NCBI GenBank assembly: GCA_031213475.1
Contig: JARUPZ010000003.1
Location: forward strand, 11,689,127 to 11,753,126
DNA: 64,000 nucleotides
Source of the DNA: Nereocystis luetkeana
Taxonomy: Eukaryota > Sar > Phaeophyceae > Laminariales > Laminariaceae
Direction of reading: 5' to 3'
Shown: positions 1-11,900 of the stretch, in pieces
Layout: each line of letters begins with the position of its first letter
Numbering within the stretch: position 1 is the stretch's first letter
Notes under the pieces: model-generated
The model's input: the letters and a program-made list of their open reading frames with translations, nothing else
Databases searched by the model: none
What the model was told of the DNA's origin: nothing
Translations under genes and position numbers: made by a program

Positions 1-1
1 A

Positions 2-76
2 TGAGAATATTCAGATCTAGCGAAACTGAGAATATTCAGATCTAGCAAAACTGAGAATATTCAGATTTAGCAAAAC
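2..76. repeat. 25-bp tandem repeat, 3 copies
   Basis: Three consecutive 25-bp units built on GAATATTCAGATCTAGC, starting at 2, 27 and 52, with one or two substitutions between units. The array starts at the window edge, so more copies may lie upstream. Confidence 0.9.
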
Positions 77-1221
77 TGTCGCTGGTAGCACACAAAGGAC
101 TAGAATTTCGGTGATGGCGGAAACCCTGAGATTTGAAACGTCCCACAGGAGGAACCACCGATCCGGTACAATCATCGCGTGCGGAAGCAGGGTAGAAATA
201 ACGCCTAGAATAAAAACGCTCGCCTCAACTCCCTGCTCTCCTTGGCTGGCCTGACGCTCAATAAGTCGACCTGTATATCCGGCACGGTCCTGCTTGACTC
301 CATCCCCACTCGATGGAAAGAACTGAGAGCAAGAACTCACAGAAGACCTTTGCTGGTAGTCTCGACTCCCAAAATAATGGTAATCATGGTGTGTTCTCGG
401 CCACTCCTTTGCTTCTCTTTCCACCATCGAAAATAAATCCCTTGGTTGATAAGATAGCTCGTCGTTAACGAGCAACTATGAAGTGCATGCTTGCCTGAAG
501 ACTCCCGGTGATATCGCATCCAAGAATATCCTCGTGAAAACTTGTGCTGGTGCTGATTTCCAGGCGCCTCGAAAATCTCCTCCAACCACGAAAAAATCAC
601 ATATTCCAACCTCGGCAACGAACTCGCACATGCTGTCAAAAAGCGTTTCAACAAATCATGCCATATCAGCAGCGTTAGTCACACCATTAACCGGTCGAGA
701 AATTGAGCAAAGCCATCCTTCCGCAGAGATAGCATCTAGCTTGCGCTTATGATATGCCTTAGCATGCAGGCAGTCCAGCAGGTCGTCATTGGAAATACGA
801 GAAGTATCACCAGTATAGCCTGCCACCATGCCTAGCCGTTGCAGCAGAAATACTGAATCATATCTCGAATGTTTCAATCTCTCAAGTCATCCAGCTTCGC
901 AAGGGAATCGAGGAACAAACGGATATCGTCCACGTGACCACCAATAAGTTTGGGTAGTTTTCAGCTTCGGGAAGAAAGGCCACGTACCACGGCTGTCCTA
1001 ATCGCGTCGTACTCCTAGTCGAAATCATTTGTTTCGCGGTTATAGTTTGAAACGGCATCATTTCCGCCGAAAACACGACGACCCTCTGAATCTGTACGAG
1101 GAATCGATGAAGATCCAGACTCGTACGCGTGCATATGAGTACCTCGTAACGCACCACCAACCCCTCGACCTTGGTCTGGATCAACCACCGACCGACCGAC
1201 CGAAGCTTGCCAGCGCTCCAT
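17..1221 (-). pseudogene. Decayed ORF fragments, possibly a retroelement relic
   Basis: The minus strand carries overlapping open stretches in shifted frames (about 17-475, 337-654, 656-877, 882-1184). Near 950-900 one frame reads GGHVDDIRLF, which resembles the (Y/H)VDD box of Ty1/copia reverse transcriptases. No other RT, RNase H or integrase block could be assigned, and no single frame is intact. I see a probable coding fossil interrupted by frameshifts; the copia assignment is weak inference. A translated search of 880-1240 (minus) against copia RT profiles would decide it. Confidence 0.25.
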
Positions 1222-2430
1222 ATCCTAGTCCGCGACGCTAGGAATCCGAATGCGATAGATGCGGAAAGATCACCTCACTGTTTTGTGCACCAACCTACGA
1301 AGATATTGCTCATTTCAACTAAAAGATCCTGCGACAATTTTCCACCCACCAGTATCTTTCAAGAGATATTTTGTTGACAAATATTGCTGTACTCGTACCT
1401 CGTACTCGTATATAAAAAAATAAGGCTCCAACCGCCTACCACTCGTCCCGATGATAGATACCTCGCACCCAAATGTAGCCAAATATCCCGAAGAAGAGGT
1501 GATGTTGGCTCTACCGACTTTTGTTGTAGATATAATTTGTGTCGCAGCACAAGCAAAGCTAGCTCCACCTGAAGCGTAGAGCTCCACCCGAATTCCACCC
1601 AAAAACCTTGGACACCACCTGACCGAAAAAGACACCCAACCCGATGATAGACCCAAACCTGAAGAAGACCTGAATAATAGTTCCGAATGCCCGAAGACTC
1701 GTACTGTAGATATATACCCGAGATGACCGAAATACCCTCACGACCGATACCTGACCGAAAGATACCCACACCCAACCCAAACAACGCGAATTTTCGCGTG
1801 CGACGACGGGCCTACCCTCGAATACTGCAGTATTATGGTACGCCTCGGATGACCAAGCTCAGCTCGAGGCCAACATGTAGCTGTACCACTCGAGTAAGTC
1901 AACCACCCTGGTCGACACGAAGTAAGAGATGTGAATTATTATTAGAAGACCAAACAGAGACAAGAGAGAGAGATTGATTTGGGCAATGTTTCCCAGCAAC
2001 AAGTACTCAACATCCGTTATACCCCAAGATCCATATATCTATAGGAAACCCGGGGATATCCCCCGTCTGTCCCCCGACGACCACAGATCGAAAAGATCGC
2101 TGGGGCGAGGAGACACGGAGGTTCTATTTTCTTCGGTCCTGGAGATTTGTTTCGCTGCTGTTGCTCGGCGAAGACTGAAGAGCTTATTATATTGTGACAG
2201 ACTCGATCTTAGCTTATTTTCTCTCCGAGGTTCGATCTCTCGGCCTTTGCTGATGCTATACCGCTTTCCCCCGACTCCCTTGCTTTGCGGGTCACTATCG
2301 GCCTGATCGACCCCTCGGTCTTGCCCCACTCGTTGGCTGCCTTCCCTCGTCCCTCTCTCTTCGCCGGACGACTACACGCGCCTTCTCGGGGTATCGCGCC
2401 GTTCTGGTACCAGATCGTTGCATATCCCGG
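1222..2430. other. Noncoding, no recognisable feature
   Basis: Short overlapping ORFs without recognisable domains. Many GTAC-rich words (such as CGTACTCGTAC near 1390-1410) occur, as elsewhere in the intergenic DNA. I see no gene here. Confidence 0.5.
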
Positions 2431-2434
2431 TGAA

Positions 2435-2815
2435 TTGATTTGTTGGTGTTTTATAACTCGGCACGTCTTCTGCTTTCGCTGGTGGAATGGAATGAAGGTT
2501 GTTGGGGAGTATGAATTCGGCCGAGTGTTGTGAGTTCGACAAGAAAAAACAACCAATCACATCGGAGGGTATCATACAGGTGGTCGCACATGCTCGGACT
2601 CTACTAGTGCTGAGGCGCACTGGAATACGAGTACTCAACTACGTATAGCAGCAATACAGTAGTTCAGAGGCGTTCTACTTCGGATATATGTACGTACAAA
2701 GCTTTGTTTTCGCCGGTCGAATTGAATGAAAGTTGTTGGAAATTCGGCCGAGTGTTGTGAATTCGACAAGAAAAACCGACCAATCGCATCGGAAAATATC
2801 AGACACAGCAGACGT
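2435..2815. repeat. Diverged direct duplication of about 115-140 bp
   Basis: The stretch at about 2440-2580 recurs at about 2699-2815. Shared landmarks in the same order are CTTTCGCTGG / GTTTTCGCCGG, GAATGAA(G/A)GTTGTTGG, ATTCGGCCGAGTGTTGTGA, TTCGACAAGAAAAA and CCAATC(A/G)CATCGGA. The two copies are about 260 bp apart. No terminal inverted repeats or coding potential are seen. Confidence 0.75.
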
Positions 2816-3397
2816 TCTTCACTTTTCTTTGGAAAAAAAAACATATTATCCAGATGCGAGGTATTTATTTACTAAAGAAATGGGAGATGCGGACTCGCTT
2901 TAAAGATACGATCCTTCGTACTAGGTAGAAGATATGATGTTCGGCTGGGTACCATTTTCTATTGAAAAACGCGTCAAGTTGTTTCGGTGAGCACTGCTGG
3001 AGGTAATCGAGGGTTGGGGACTGCTTGCTCCGACTGAAAGTACTCGCAGTATCTCGGGGTGTTGTGCTGCTGTATACTGCTGCGTGTGCTACACGTATAC
3101 CAACATGAATATTTTCGGATTCACACTGAGAATGCTGCCCATGTCAGCAGTACTTTGCGGTTGTTCTGTATTGCCGATCGATACCAGGTATCAGGTATCA
3201 GGTGTTCGATACTTGCAGTATCTCGATTACTGCCTGTTCCCAGGATTGAGTGCGATAATGCGCGTACAGTACTCGTCCCGTTCTCCCAGTAATTTGGGCG
3301 TATACTGCAAGTTGGGTGTTGCGGCTGGGTCTGCACAGCAGCAGCTGCAGCAACCGACCGCAGCAGCAGCGATGCCTGCTACTACTTCTGCTACTGC

Positions 3398-4337
3398 GGC
3401 AAATATTTTACGTCACGGGGCAGCTTTCGCGGGCTTTAATTGCGCGCCGGGCAATGTATATAAAACCCCTGTTCTGGCAGGCACTGGAGCAATGTATAGT
3501 CATTCCCATTTACTAGAGCCAACTTTTATAAGAATCCTCGGCAGACATCGATCGACAAAACCAACGACAGCGTCATGAAATCTGAACCTAATGCGCTGGT
3601 TAAGGTGTCCGACCCACCCCAGTGTCACAGTGCTCACACGGCGTGGACTGACCAGGCGTCTAATAAAAAAAAAAATTGGCGCTGGTCTGCAAAAGACAGA
3701 CGTAAAAAAATCTCGACCCCTCTCTGATGGCGAGAAATCGACAATTTTTCAGGTTTGACATCGATCGATACACCCAACGATTACATCATGAACTATGAAT
3801 GAATCGCGCTGGTTAGAGGCTCCGGCCCACCTAGTATCACAGCTCTTGCAGATCGGTCGGTGATATGTGGCGTGGGTGGGCCAGGCGTCTACTAAAAACA
3901 TATTTGGCAGCTGATGTGTAGAAAACAGACGACAAAAATCTTGATTCCTCTCCGTTGGCACAAAACAGAACTTTTCGAAAGTTTTGACAAAGAGCGTAGG
4001 ACGTCGCGGCCAGCCTCTTGCCCCCTAGACCACGGATTCCAATGATACCTCCGAGGCCATCATTTTCACTCATTGTCCTTGCCCGGTACGCAGCTCGTTG
4101 ACCGTGGGTGGATTATGTGTCGAGATCGAAGGGCAATCGTCGTGTGACTGCGGGTGTGCGAGCTGCGAGCTGTGTCTTCCTTCATCTTGTTTGTGTGCGG
4201 CGTAATTTCGCGTGGTTCCAGTGGTTCCCATTAATACAGCGATTTTATTGGAAGATGGCTCCCGTCGTTCTCGTTATTTCAGCCCTTTGATTGGAAGATA
4301 GCTAGCGTCAACTGCCCCGTGTTATTTTACACTTGCC
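3398..4337 (+). mobile_element. Family A non-autonomous DNA transposon, copy 1
   Basis: About 940 bp, co-linear with the copy at 11843-12791. The ends are imperfect inverted repeats: the left begins GGCAAATATTTTACGTCACG and the right ends in GTTATTTTACACTTGCC. The interior holds a diverged tandem duplication (about 214 bp), whose halves begin near 3543 and 3757 with GACATCGATCGA. No transposase ORF is present, so it would depend on a helper in trans. Both flanks contain TCTGCTAC, offset by 2-3 nt, which may be a decayed target-site duplication. The 11-bp duplication of copy 2 suggests the Mutator (MULE) superfamily (inference). Confidence 0.8.
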
Positions 4338-4347
4338 TGTCTGCTAC

Positions 4348-4385
4348 GGCAAATATAATACGTCACGGGACAGCTTTCGCGGACT
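4348..4385 (+). mobile_element. Solitary family A left terminus
   Basis: Ten bases beyond the end of family A copy 1, the left TIR recurs (GGCAAATATAATACGTCACG, then GGACAGCTTTCGCGGACTTT). The sequence then leaves the family A consensus and enters a CTG-rich repeat. This is a second, truncated element beside the first, or the product of an aberrant insertion. No matching right terminus was found downstream. Confidence 0.7.
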
Positions 4386-4760
4386 TTGACTGCTGTTGCT
4401 GCTATTTTTGATGTTGTGCCGCTGCTGCTATCGCTTTCATGTGCGGCAGAGGCCCTCTCTCTGCACAAGCACCGTTGCAAGTAGGTACAGCTCGCCCTAG
4501 ATAGGGATGATATCGGCGTGGGTATTGGGTACTTGGCAACTGGGCAGATAAAGGGCAGCAATACTACCAGTTCTGAGAAATATGAGAAACCTCTCAGAAT
4601 TGAGCCGATTTCTGCCCCCGCCAGCAGCAACTGAGCTCCAAAGTATCGATGATTTCCTGGCCTATAATGACAGACGGTTCTGATTTTTGGGCTTCAGAGT
4701 AGATGGCTGAAAAAGAAAGCAATAATAAAGTCCCAAAAAATGTTATACAAAGTTGGTTTA
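4386..4760. repeat. Dispersed repeat E, copy 1 (second copy at 49055-49440)
   Basis: Shared landmarks in order with 49055-49440: a CTGCTG-rich start, GTAGGTACAGCT, GGGCAGAT..GGGCAGCA, (C/T)TGATTT(C/T)TGCCCCC, (A/G)TCGATGATT and GGGCTTC(A/G)GAG..CTGAAAAAG. The two copies have diverged and no TIRs are evident. The repeat is of unknown class. Confidence 0.6.
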
Positions 4761-5069
4761 TAATTCGAGTGAGACAGATACAAAAACTGAGAACTGACAC
4801 TCGGCATTGCTTTTTTCCTGCACCACTTGGCATTGACCTGATCCTGTTCGTAACAAGATCGAATTGTGTATTTATGTCAACTTGCTTGAGAGTAATCACA
4901 CGACTTGGCACTGAGGAAGTATTCCCCTATCCGGAGCATGGGTGCCGCCCATGCGGAGCCCTTGTTACCATTTATGAAGTGGTTGTGCATTCCACATGCA
5001 TCACCATCTAAAACCTTCGCTTGACGCAGACCAATAAGAAAACACAGACGATTTCTGGTCATGTTCTGT
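4761..5069. other. Noncoding stretch
   Basis: Short ORFs only, without recognisable domains. No RNA gene or repeat boundary is seen. Confidence 0.4.
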
Positions 5070-5260
5070 GGGGTTTGTGTGTTCCGGGGAGGGTTTTGGA
5101 AGTGTTACAGAACCCCCAGAAGTTCCGGGTATAGTTTGGGAAGTGTTACAGAAATCACAGGCTTATCGGGTATGTGTGTGATGCCGCACAGAACTCACGG
5201 AAGTTCCGCGTGGGTATAATAATATTGTACCCGTACCCGTACCCGCAACCCGCTATTTTA
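5070..5260. repeat. Degenerate minisatellite, about 50-bp units (related stretch at 6433-6560)
   Basis: Imperfect units share CAGAA..(C/A)AGAAGTTCCGGGTA and reappear at 6433-6560 around ACAGAAGTTCCGGTAATACC. Between the two blocks the DNA is rich in GGTACGGGTA and GTACCCGTAC words. Confidence 0.55.
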
Positions 5261-5799
5261 CAAACGGTACCGGGTATGTACCCCGGAATTTGCCCTATGA
5301 ATAATAGAGGGTTTGCGATTTTTTTTTTTTACTTTTACTTCTCCAAAAATTCTCCCGAGGTAACTTTTTGAGGTAAATTTCTGAAAAAAACGCGAAAAAG
5401 TACTTGAGCGAAGTCAGGATTTCATCAAAAGTTGCGGTAACTTTTGGCTCTGTCTCATTGGCCTACACACACCGAGCATTATCCCGACGCAGAACGCATC
5501 ATCTCAAATCTCGAAGGATCAAAACACCGAGCATCTTCCATGCCACCATGCTGCTTGCTGTACGCATCACGACAACCGCTGGGAACACAGAGGCTCGAGA
5601 GGTGTAGCTTGAGTATAGCGCGCACGAGCGGCGTTGGATTGTGCCAGCGGGCCGCCGCCGCTGCTATGTAGGGTACACGCTTTCGCCTACTTGGTGACGA
5701 CGTGGAGGATGCTTCGTTCCAAAAAAAGACTCGCATCACACTCGTACTCCTACTCGTGCTCGCACAGAGCGCGACAGCTCGTGTATCATTTCGATTCCA

Positions 5800-5930
5800 C
5801 CACACTGCAGCAGCAGCAGCAGCAGCAGCGGCGGCAGCAGTGGCCGCGACAGTGGCGGCGGAGCGGAGCCCGCCGGCGCTGTGGCGTGCGTAGGCTGAGC
5901 GCAGCAGCAGCAGCAGCAGCAGCAGGCAAT
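5800..5930. repeat. CAG/GCA trinucleotide repeats
   Basis: Two short interrupted (CAG)n runs, at about 5807-5835 and 5899-5925. All six frames give polyalanine, polyserine, polyglutamine or polycysteine ORFs, an artefact of the repeat rather than evidence for a gene. Confidence 0.8.
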
Positions 5931-6569
5931 CCAAAAAGGGAAGCTGGCTGGTGCTGGTGCTGGTGCTTGCCGGTGCTGGTGCTGACGCTGTTTATTTTTG
6001 TTGCTCAAGCTGCCTCTAGCTGCGGCTAGCGCTTGCTAGCTGCCGCTTGCTGTGCTGCTGCTTGCAGTCGTGGGCTGGCAGTGGTGGCACCGCTGTCAAC
6101 TCTGCCACCGAAACGTTGCTGGGCTGCCGTTGCTACTCCCAAGCTGTTTTTTAGTTTTTCGTTCTTTTTTTTGGCGCGTTTGCCTCACCTCCCCCCTTCC
6201 CTTCTTATTTTCGGAGGCGTCGCCTGCAGGATTTGATTTACCTCACTCGCAAACACACCGAAATCAGGACGGGAAGGAAATTCACTTTTTTTAGCGCAAG
6301 TAAAGTTTTTTTTTTTTTTACCTCTATCGCAAACACTCTAATTTCCTGGTATTCACCCGGCTCAAAGGCCGTGTACGAGTATGGGATGTAGTACCCGTAA
6401 CCCGGGTGTTGTGCCACGGGCGTACGTATCTTACCGAGGTTCCGGGTACGGGTAGGGATATCGCACAAACTTCACAGAAATTCCAGGTACGGGTATAGAT
6501 GTCGTACAGAACTTACAGAAGTTCCGGTAATACCCGGAAAAATACCCCGGCTGTGGTTCTTTATGCACC

Positions 6570-8796
6570 CTAGAGACCATTGAAACCTTCAAAGTTGACT
6601 TTGCTTCGGCAGCTGTCGTTATGTTTGTTTCATAACAGCCTTGTTTTTTTCGTGCGCTTTATCCACAAAGTGTTCAATGGAAGTCACGCAAGCTCCCACC
6701 CCTTCCATGGAAGGCTAACCCTACGTCTGTCACAGCAGTGGTGGAAGCTTCAGTGGAAGTCGTGGAAGCTCCTATTAATATAAGACTTCACGGGAGTAGT
6801 GGAAGCTTCCACGAGCTCCTATAGAAGTAGTGGAACTTGTCGACAAGAATCACACCAGACGGGAGAGCTGCCAGACACCTGCAGAGAGACTACTGCTGTC
6901 GTACCAAGTACCCACGTGCATACCAAGTACGAGCACCAACAGGAGTACCTTACGCTTACGTACAGGTAGCGGACCCTTCCATTGGTCAAAATCCTTATGT
7001 TTCGGGATATTTCATTGGTCAAAAATACACCAGCAACAACGTTGCTTCTACTGCTGTACCTTCCCTGGTAGCATCTTGTACACTGGAACCTTGATATCCC
7101 CCCGAACTGATCCCACTTTGATCTGAGCCCACCAAACTGACCGGCAGGGCCCACCAACAACCTAACCCACGCCGACAACGTCGAGGGTTGACCGCATCCA
7201 GCAAACAGTTCCGTCGGAGTCGTGTAATCCGCAATACGTGTGTGTTGACGAACACAACAGCAGCAGTACATATTTGATAGTAGTACAACTTCAGTCTGCG
7301 CTGACATCTGGGGCGTACTTGACATACCTGGTACCTGGTACTACTGGTTTTTGTAGTTTAACGAGTTGTATACCCTTCATGGGGAATAACCTACGCAATT
7401 ATCAGGGACGTGGTATCATAACTGTGCTGCACCTTTTTTGTGTCAGACAGTCCAGGAAGAGATGGCGATCGTAGATATTCGTGTGGCAGTGAGGTTCGAT
7501 TGCTCCTTTTTTCACTGCATATCCGCGAGTCTTCACTCTGACAGCACTCCAGATAGCAGGCAGGTGTGTTCCTCTTTCGTTTTCACGACTACCGTGCGTT
7601 TCGTACGGTGCAGGCAGCACTTCAGACAGCATCCGCTGTAGTCAGCAGCCACGAGTTGGTTAGTGGTGGGAACGGGGGTACTCTTCTATATTATAGTTGA
7701 GAGGATATACCCGCGGCCATGTTAGTTCAGTCTTGCACATTGGTTTTATCTTGTGTGCGCTTTTTCCGTCTCGTGTATTTTGAGGCAGCCGAATTTTCGA
7801 TTTTTTTTTCGTTTTTCGGATCTTCCTAGGGCTCCAGCACCTTTGTGTGACCACGGACTCCTTCGTCAGAGAGTTAATGTGAGAACAACAACAACAAAAA
7901 CAACTACTATTAATAGATGGTCGCTGAAATTGTCGCTGTGTCTCATGACTCACCGGCTTAAATTACATTGTCGGGTTGTCGCTCATGGCTTTACGTGATC
8001 GTCGTGCCGTACCATCTCTCTCGTGTCGATTACTGCTGCACACACTTGATCATACTACAAAACAGTGCGAGTAAACAGGAGTCACGACAACGTCAACTTG
8101 GAAGCATAGAGTAGACGAGACGTTCAACATACGTACTCGGACTCTGCTGTGTACTCTGCCGTCTGCTTCCATGTGTGTCAAGCTTTGTGTTCGTAGAGAC
8201 AAATACACCAATTTTTAGTCATTTTCTCTCACCCCAAAGTTTTCGCTGTGGACCCGGATTTTCTTCAAAGCCACGACATCCTTCGTCATCTTGTTCCTTG
8301 CCTTGTACACCTACGCGTCCAAGGTTCAACGGAAAGGTCATACGGTTGAGGATTGAGCTTGACCTACATGGACAAGAAGCCACATTGAATACATACGTGA
8401 CAGCAGTAGACTATCCTCAGGCATCTATGTACCTGGCCGTAGGTCCCTTCCCCTATTTGCTCCACTTTTTCGTAGCAACATATTGCTCGTGTTCCCCAGT
8501 GCCCGGCAGGCAAACATACTGCTGTCGATCCTCCACATGTATCTCTTGGGGAATTCATGTTATACTTGCTGTAGACAGCAGGCAGTACGTCGTATGAAGT
8601 GTGGACGATAATCACCAACGCAAGCTTTTGAAAGGACGGTCAAAAGTTGATCAAGAGGGACTTCGATATTATTTGGCATGTTTTTTTTCATGACCTCCGC
8701 TCGTTTGGTTTGGGTTACCATTCACACCCTGTTCTCGAGCGAGGTTGGTGTCATAAGCGCTAGTTGTAAGTATTTGCGCTTTTCGTTGCAGCTACC
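6570..8796. other. Noncoding upstream region of the VIT gene
   Basis: No exon is recognisable. At 6680-6840 there is a diverged cluster of GTGGAAGCT/TGGAAGTC words. The stretch just before 8797 would hold the 5' untranslated region and promoter of the VIT gene if the first exon is correct. A pyrimidine-rich run ending TTTTCGTTGCAG lies immediately before the start context CTACCATG and could be the acceptor of a 5'-UTR intron. Confidence 0.4.
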
Positions 8797-8912
8797 ATGA
8801 CTGGAATCGTGGCGGCGAGCGAAGCATCGCGCTTGGCTCCAGAGGGTGTTGGTCCTGACTATGGGAAGGACGTGAGGAATGCGTTCGTTGCGGGAGATCA
8901 ACGTGCATCAAG
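8797..8912 (+). CDS. Candidate first exon of the VIT gene
   Basis: The ATG lies in the context CTACCATG and opens a frame of 38 codons plus two bases, ending CGTGCATCAAG before the donor GTGTGT. The same GTGTGTTG donor ends exon 5 (33737). Joined to 25930, the split codon AGG (Arg39) is restored and the protein reads GDQRASR, then LLHDARAGQLHDEAH. This resembles the (E/R)ASR..H motif that I recall preceding the first helix in algal VIT proteins. The reading frame closes 11 codons past the donor if unspliced. No closer exon in the same phase was recognised, but a missed 5' exon near 25.5 kb remains possible. Confidence 0.6.
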
Positions 8913-11900
8913 GTGTGTTGAGAGCTGCGAACGTGAAGTTACCTCATTTTGATATGCCGTCGCCATGGTTTACTCCTACTGTAGTAACTGTAGTGACTAC
9001 CAAGGTATGTGGCCGGGACATTAGACGGCCAAACAAGATATCAACATGCGCGCTTGAAGCACGCCACTGCTCTTTTTGCTTCCTAGCTGCTTTTCTTCGC
9101 CGGAAGGAACTGTTTTACAGCTCGCACATCGATATCCACATACTGCCGCTGTAGGTATTAGACTCTGTCGGACTATGGAAATATGGAAATGCTGAAGAGT
9201 GCGACGCCATCAATTGACCTCGAACATCAGCGCTGGACGTACAGATAAATGGCAGATTGCCCGCGCGTCTGACGTGTTGCCCTTGTGTATGAAGAGTACA
9301 CTGCAGACAGTAGAGACAGTAGACAGTAGAAGGTAGAGGCGAGAGAGTCGGGTTTCATGTATGGAGGTGATGTTTCCTTCTTGTTGGCATGGTCCACTCC
9401 AATGCATATCAATCATATTATACGTTTTGACTGCTGTTTTGAATTTTTGTTTTTGTGGACGGCTACTCGGAGTCGGACTACTCGTACCTCGTACTACTAG
9501 CTGTACTGCTATTATACAGAGTTGTACGAGCGAGCGAGTGAGTGAGTACAAACGTAAGACGTTCACGTACCCAAGCAGCACGTAACCTCTTGACTCTTGA
9601 CTCTTGACGGAGAATACCAAACCCCGTTGTGGAGACCATGGCAGGTTTAGCGTTTAGCGCTGAATTTCGTCGTACGATGTAGGGTATACTGGGGGAGTTT
9701 TGGTTTCTGCGGCGTGAGGTGGATTGAACACACGAGGTTCTGCTTTGAGCGTGCTGTATCGTTCGTCACCCATGAAGTGGCTCCCAATTGCATTCGTACG
9801 AGTATACCAGGTATCATATTTTATACCAGGGTACCTGGTACGTACACGAGTACTATTAGTATTAATACGTACACATAGCACCAGGTAAAGAGGAAGGGTT
9901 TTTGCCGAGGGGCACTACGTGCAGTCATGGAATGGCGGGCGGCAGGCTTTACGAGGCTCGGCGATCATGCTACAAACACTTCCGGTGGTGGAAACTCTGA
10001 CCTGCTGTGCACGCTTGACAGCATGCTTTGTTCGCAAGCGATTCCGTTCTGCCTTTTGCCCGTCGCTCACCGCATGATTTCGCACACACCACAATCAATA
10101 CCAGGTACCATACATAAACCAGCCAAAATTGGTCGTACCAGTACAGATTACCAGTTCGCATGTTGTTTCGACGGCGTTTCCTGGAGTGCGAAACGCTGTA
10201 CCTGGTACTGCTGTTGGATTTTGGATTGAACGAAGGAGATCTGGGGTTTGCTGTTTGAGGAGCGATCTACAATATCAGGGTACGTACGAGTACGTAGAGT
10301 GTAGAGGTGACGGTGGAGGAATCGTACAAAACAAGTATTGAGTTTGAGCGAAGACGGCTATAGAAAGTAGCGAGATTGAGTACGAGAATAGAGCACAGGG
10401 CCCAGATTCAATCTATAATACCTCGTACTCGTACGAGTAAAAAATAATAATTCCAGATTCGCATGATATAGTTGTAGATCCATACCAGGTACTGGCACAG
10501 ACCGGAGAACAAAATATTTTTGTGGCTTGTGCGACGTGTGTGATTGTGATGTGATGAAATATCATGAGGTACATGAACAAAGGGAGCACGAAAAATGAGA
10601 AAATATCATGGAGCCGCACTACGACTGCGACTATAACTACTTATAATACTGCTTGTAGTATTAATACTACACATTCCAACGGCCAACAAGAAGAACAAAT
10701 GGGGCATTGAGATTTCTGTATTCTGTACGAATCAAGAACATACATTTGTTTTACTTGTTTTTAGTGTGCCCCCCCCTGTCTGGCTCTCGATTCGATTTTC
10801 TTTCCCGTGCTCCCTCTGGGTACAGCAACAAGTAGTATTTTAATATTAAGGGGGACCCTATTAATAGTATAGGACCTACGGTAAAAAGACAAAAACCTAC
10901 CAGGTACGTATATATTTACGTATGTTTACTGACATTATTTGATCCTATTTACTATGGTCCCCCTTAATAGCAGTATCGTATGATATCATCATACCAGGTA
11001 CGTCATTGTGAACCTTCACAGCCGATTCAGTTTTAGTATACGCACGAGTACTATTAACTTTAACACCGGCTGACCGTACAACCTGTCCCTTTTGTGCTCG
11101 GCTCGTGATACATTTTGAATTATCGAGTTGAAGAATAAAAGGAGGTTGGTGGTCATCGCCGTTGCTATGTAAAGTTAGCCTTGCGGGTCCAGATTAACGG
11201 GAAAACGAAAAAATCAATTTGGACAATATTTTTCCAGTTTGGATTTGATTTAATGAAAAATACGTGTTTGCGTCCTATTAATATCAAAGGTGAATTATTT
11301 GTTCAAATATTTCTGACGTCGAAAGAACGTAACAAAGGTTGGCTGAAAAACGCCGACGATAGTAGACGAGAGCAAAGACATGCGTCGGCGCGTGCGCGCC
11401 GCCGCCAACCTCTTTTCGTTTTTGGCGGCGCAGGCTAGGAAGCTATCGCTCTCAGGGTATCTTGGGTGGGCGGAGGGGTCCCTAAAACGCCACGGGCGGG
11501 ACAGCGATGGCGATGCAGCTATTGCAGTCTTGAACGTATCTTCTCGTTTTTGGGTCGATCACTTGGTTCTCGTGCAGTTTGGCGCATCGAGCTGATTGAC
11601 AAGTTGGGATTGCGACCACCATGCTTGTTTTTGAGGCGCCACCGCCGGCGTACGCTGTGCTATGGTCGGTAGGTGTGGGCGCGGCTGTTGTCCCGGTGGC
11701 CTCTCGTTGTGGTTCACGTGTCATCGCCTAGGCCGTGGTCATCGATGCGATCAAGACATGTGCCGGGATGTTCTGGGGGCGTGGACACACCGTAAACATG
11801 CCGCCCGAAGTCGGGTCAACTCACAAATTGGAATTTGATGTAGGCAAATTTTTAACGTCACGGGACAGCTCACGCGGACTTTAATTGCGCGCCGCGCAAT

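Noticed and set aside
5479..6029. ORFs rich in Ala, Gln, Ser or Cys (up to 151 codons) on both strands
   Set aside because: Produced by CAG/GCA trinucleotide runs; no globular segment or splice-supported extension.
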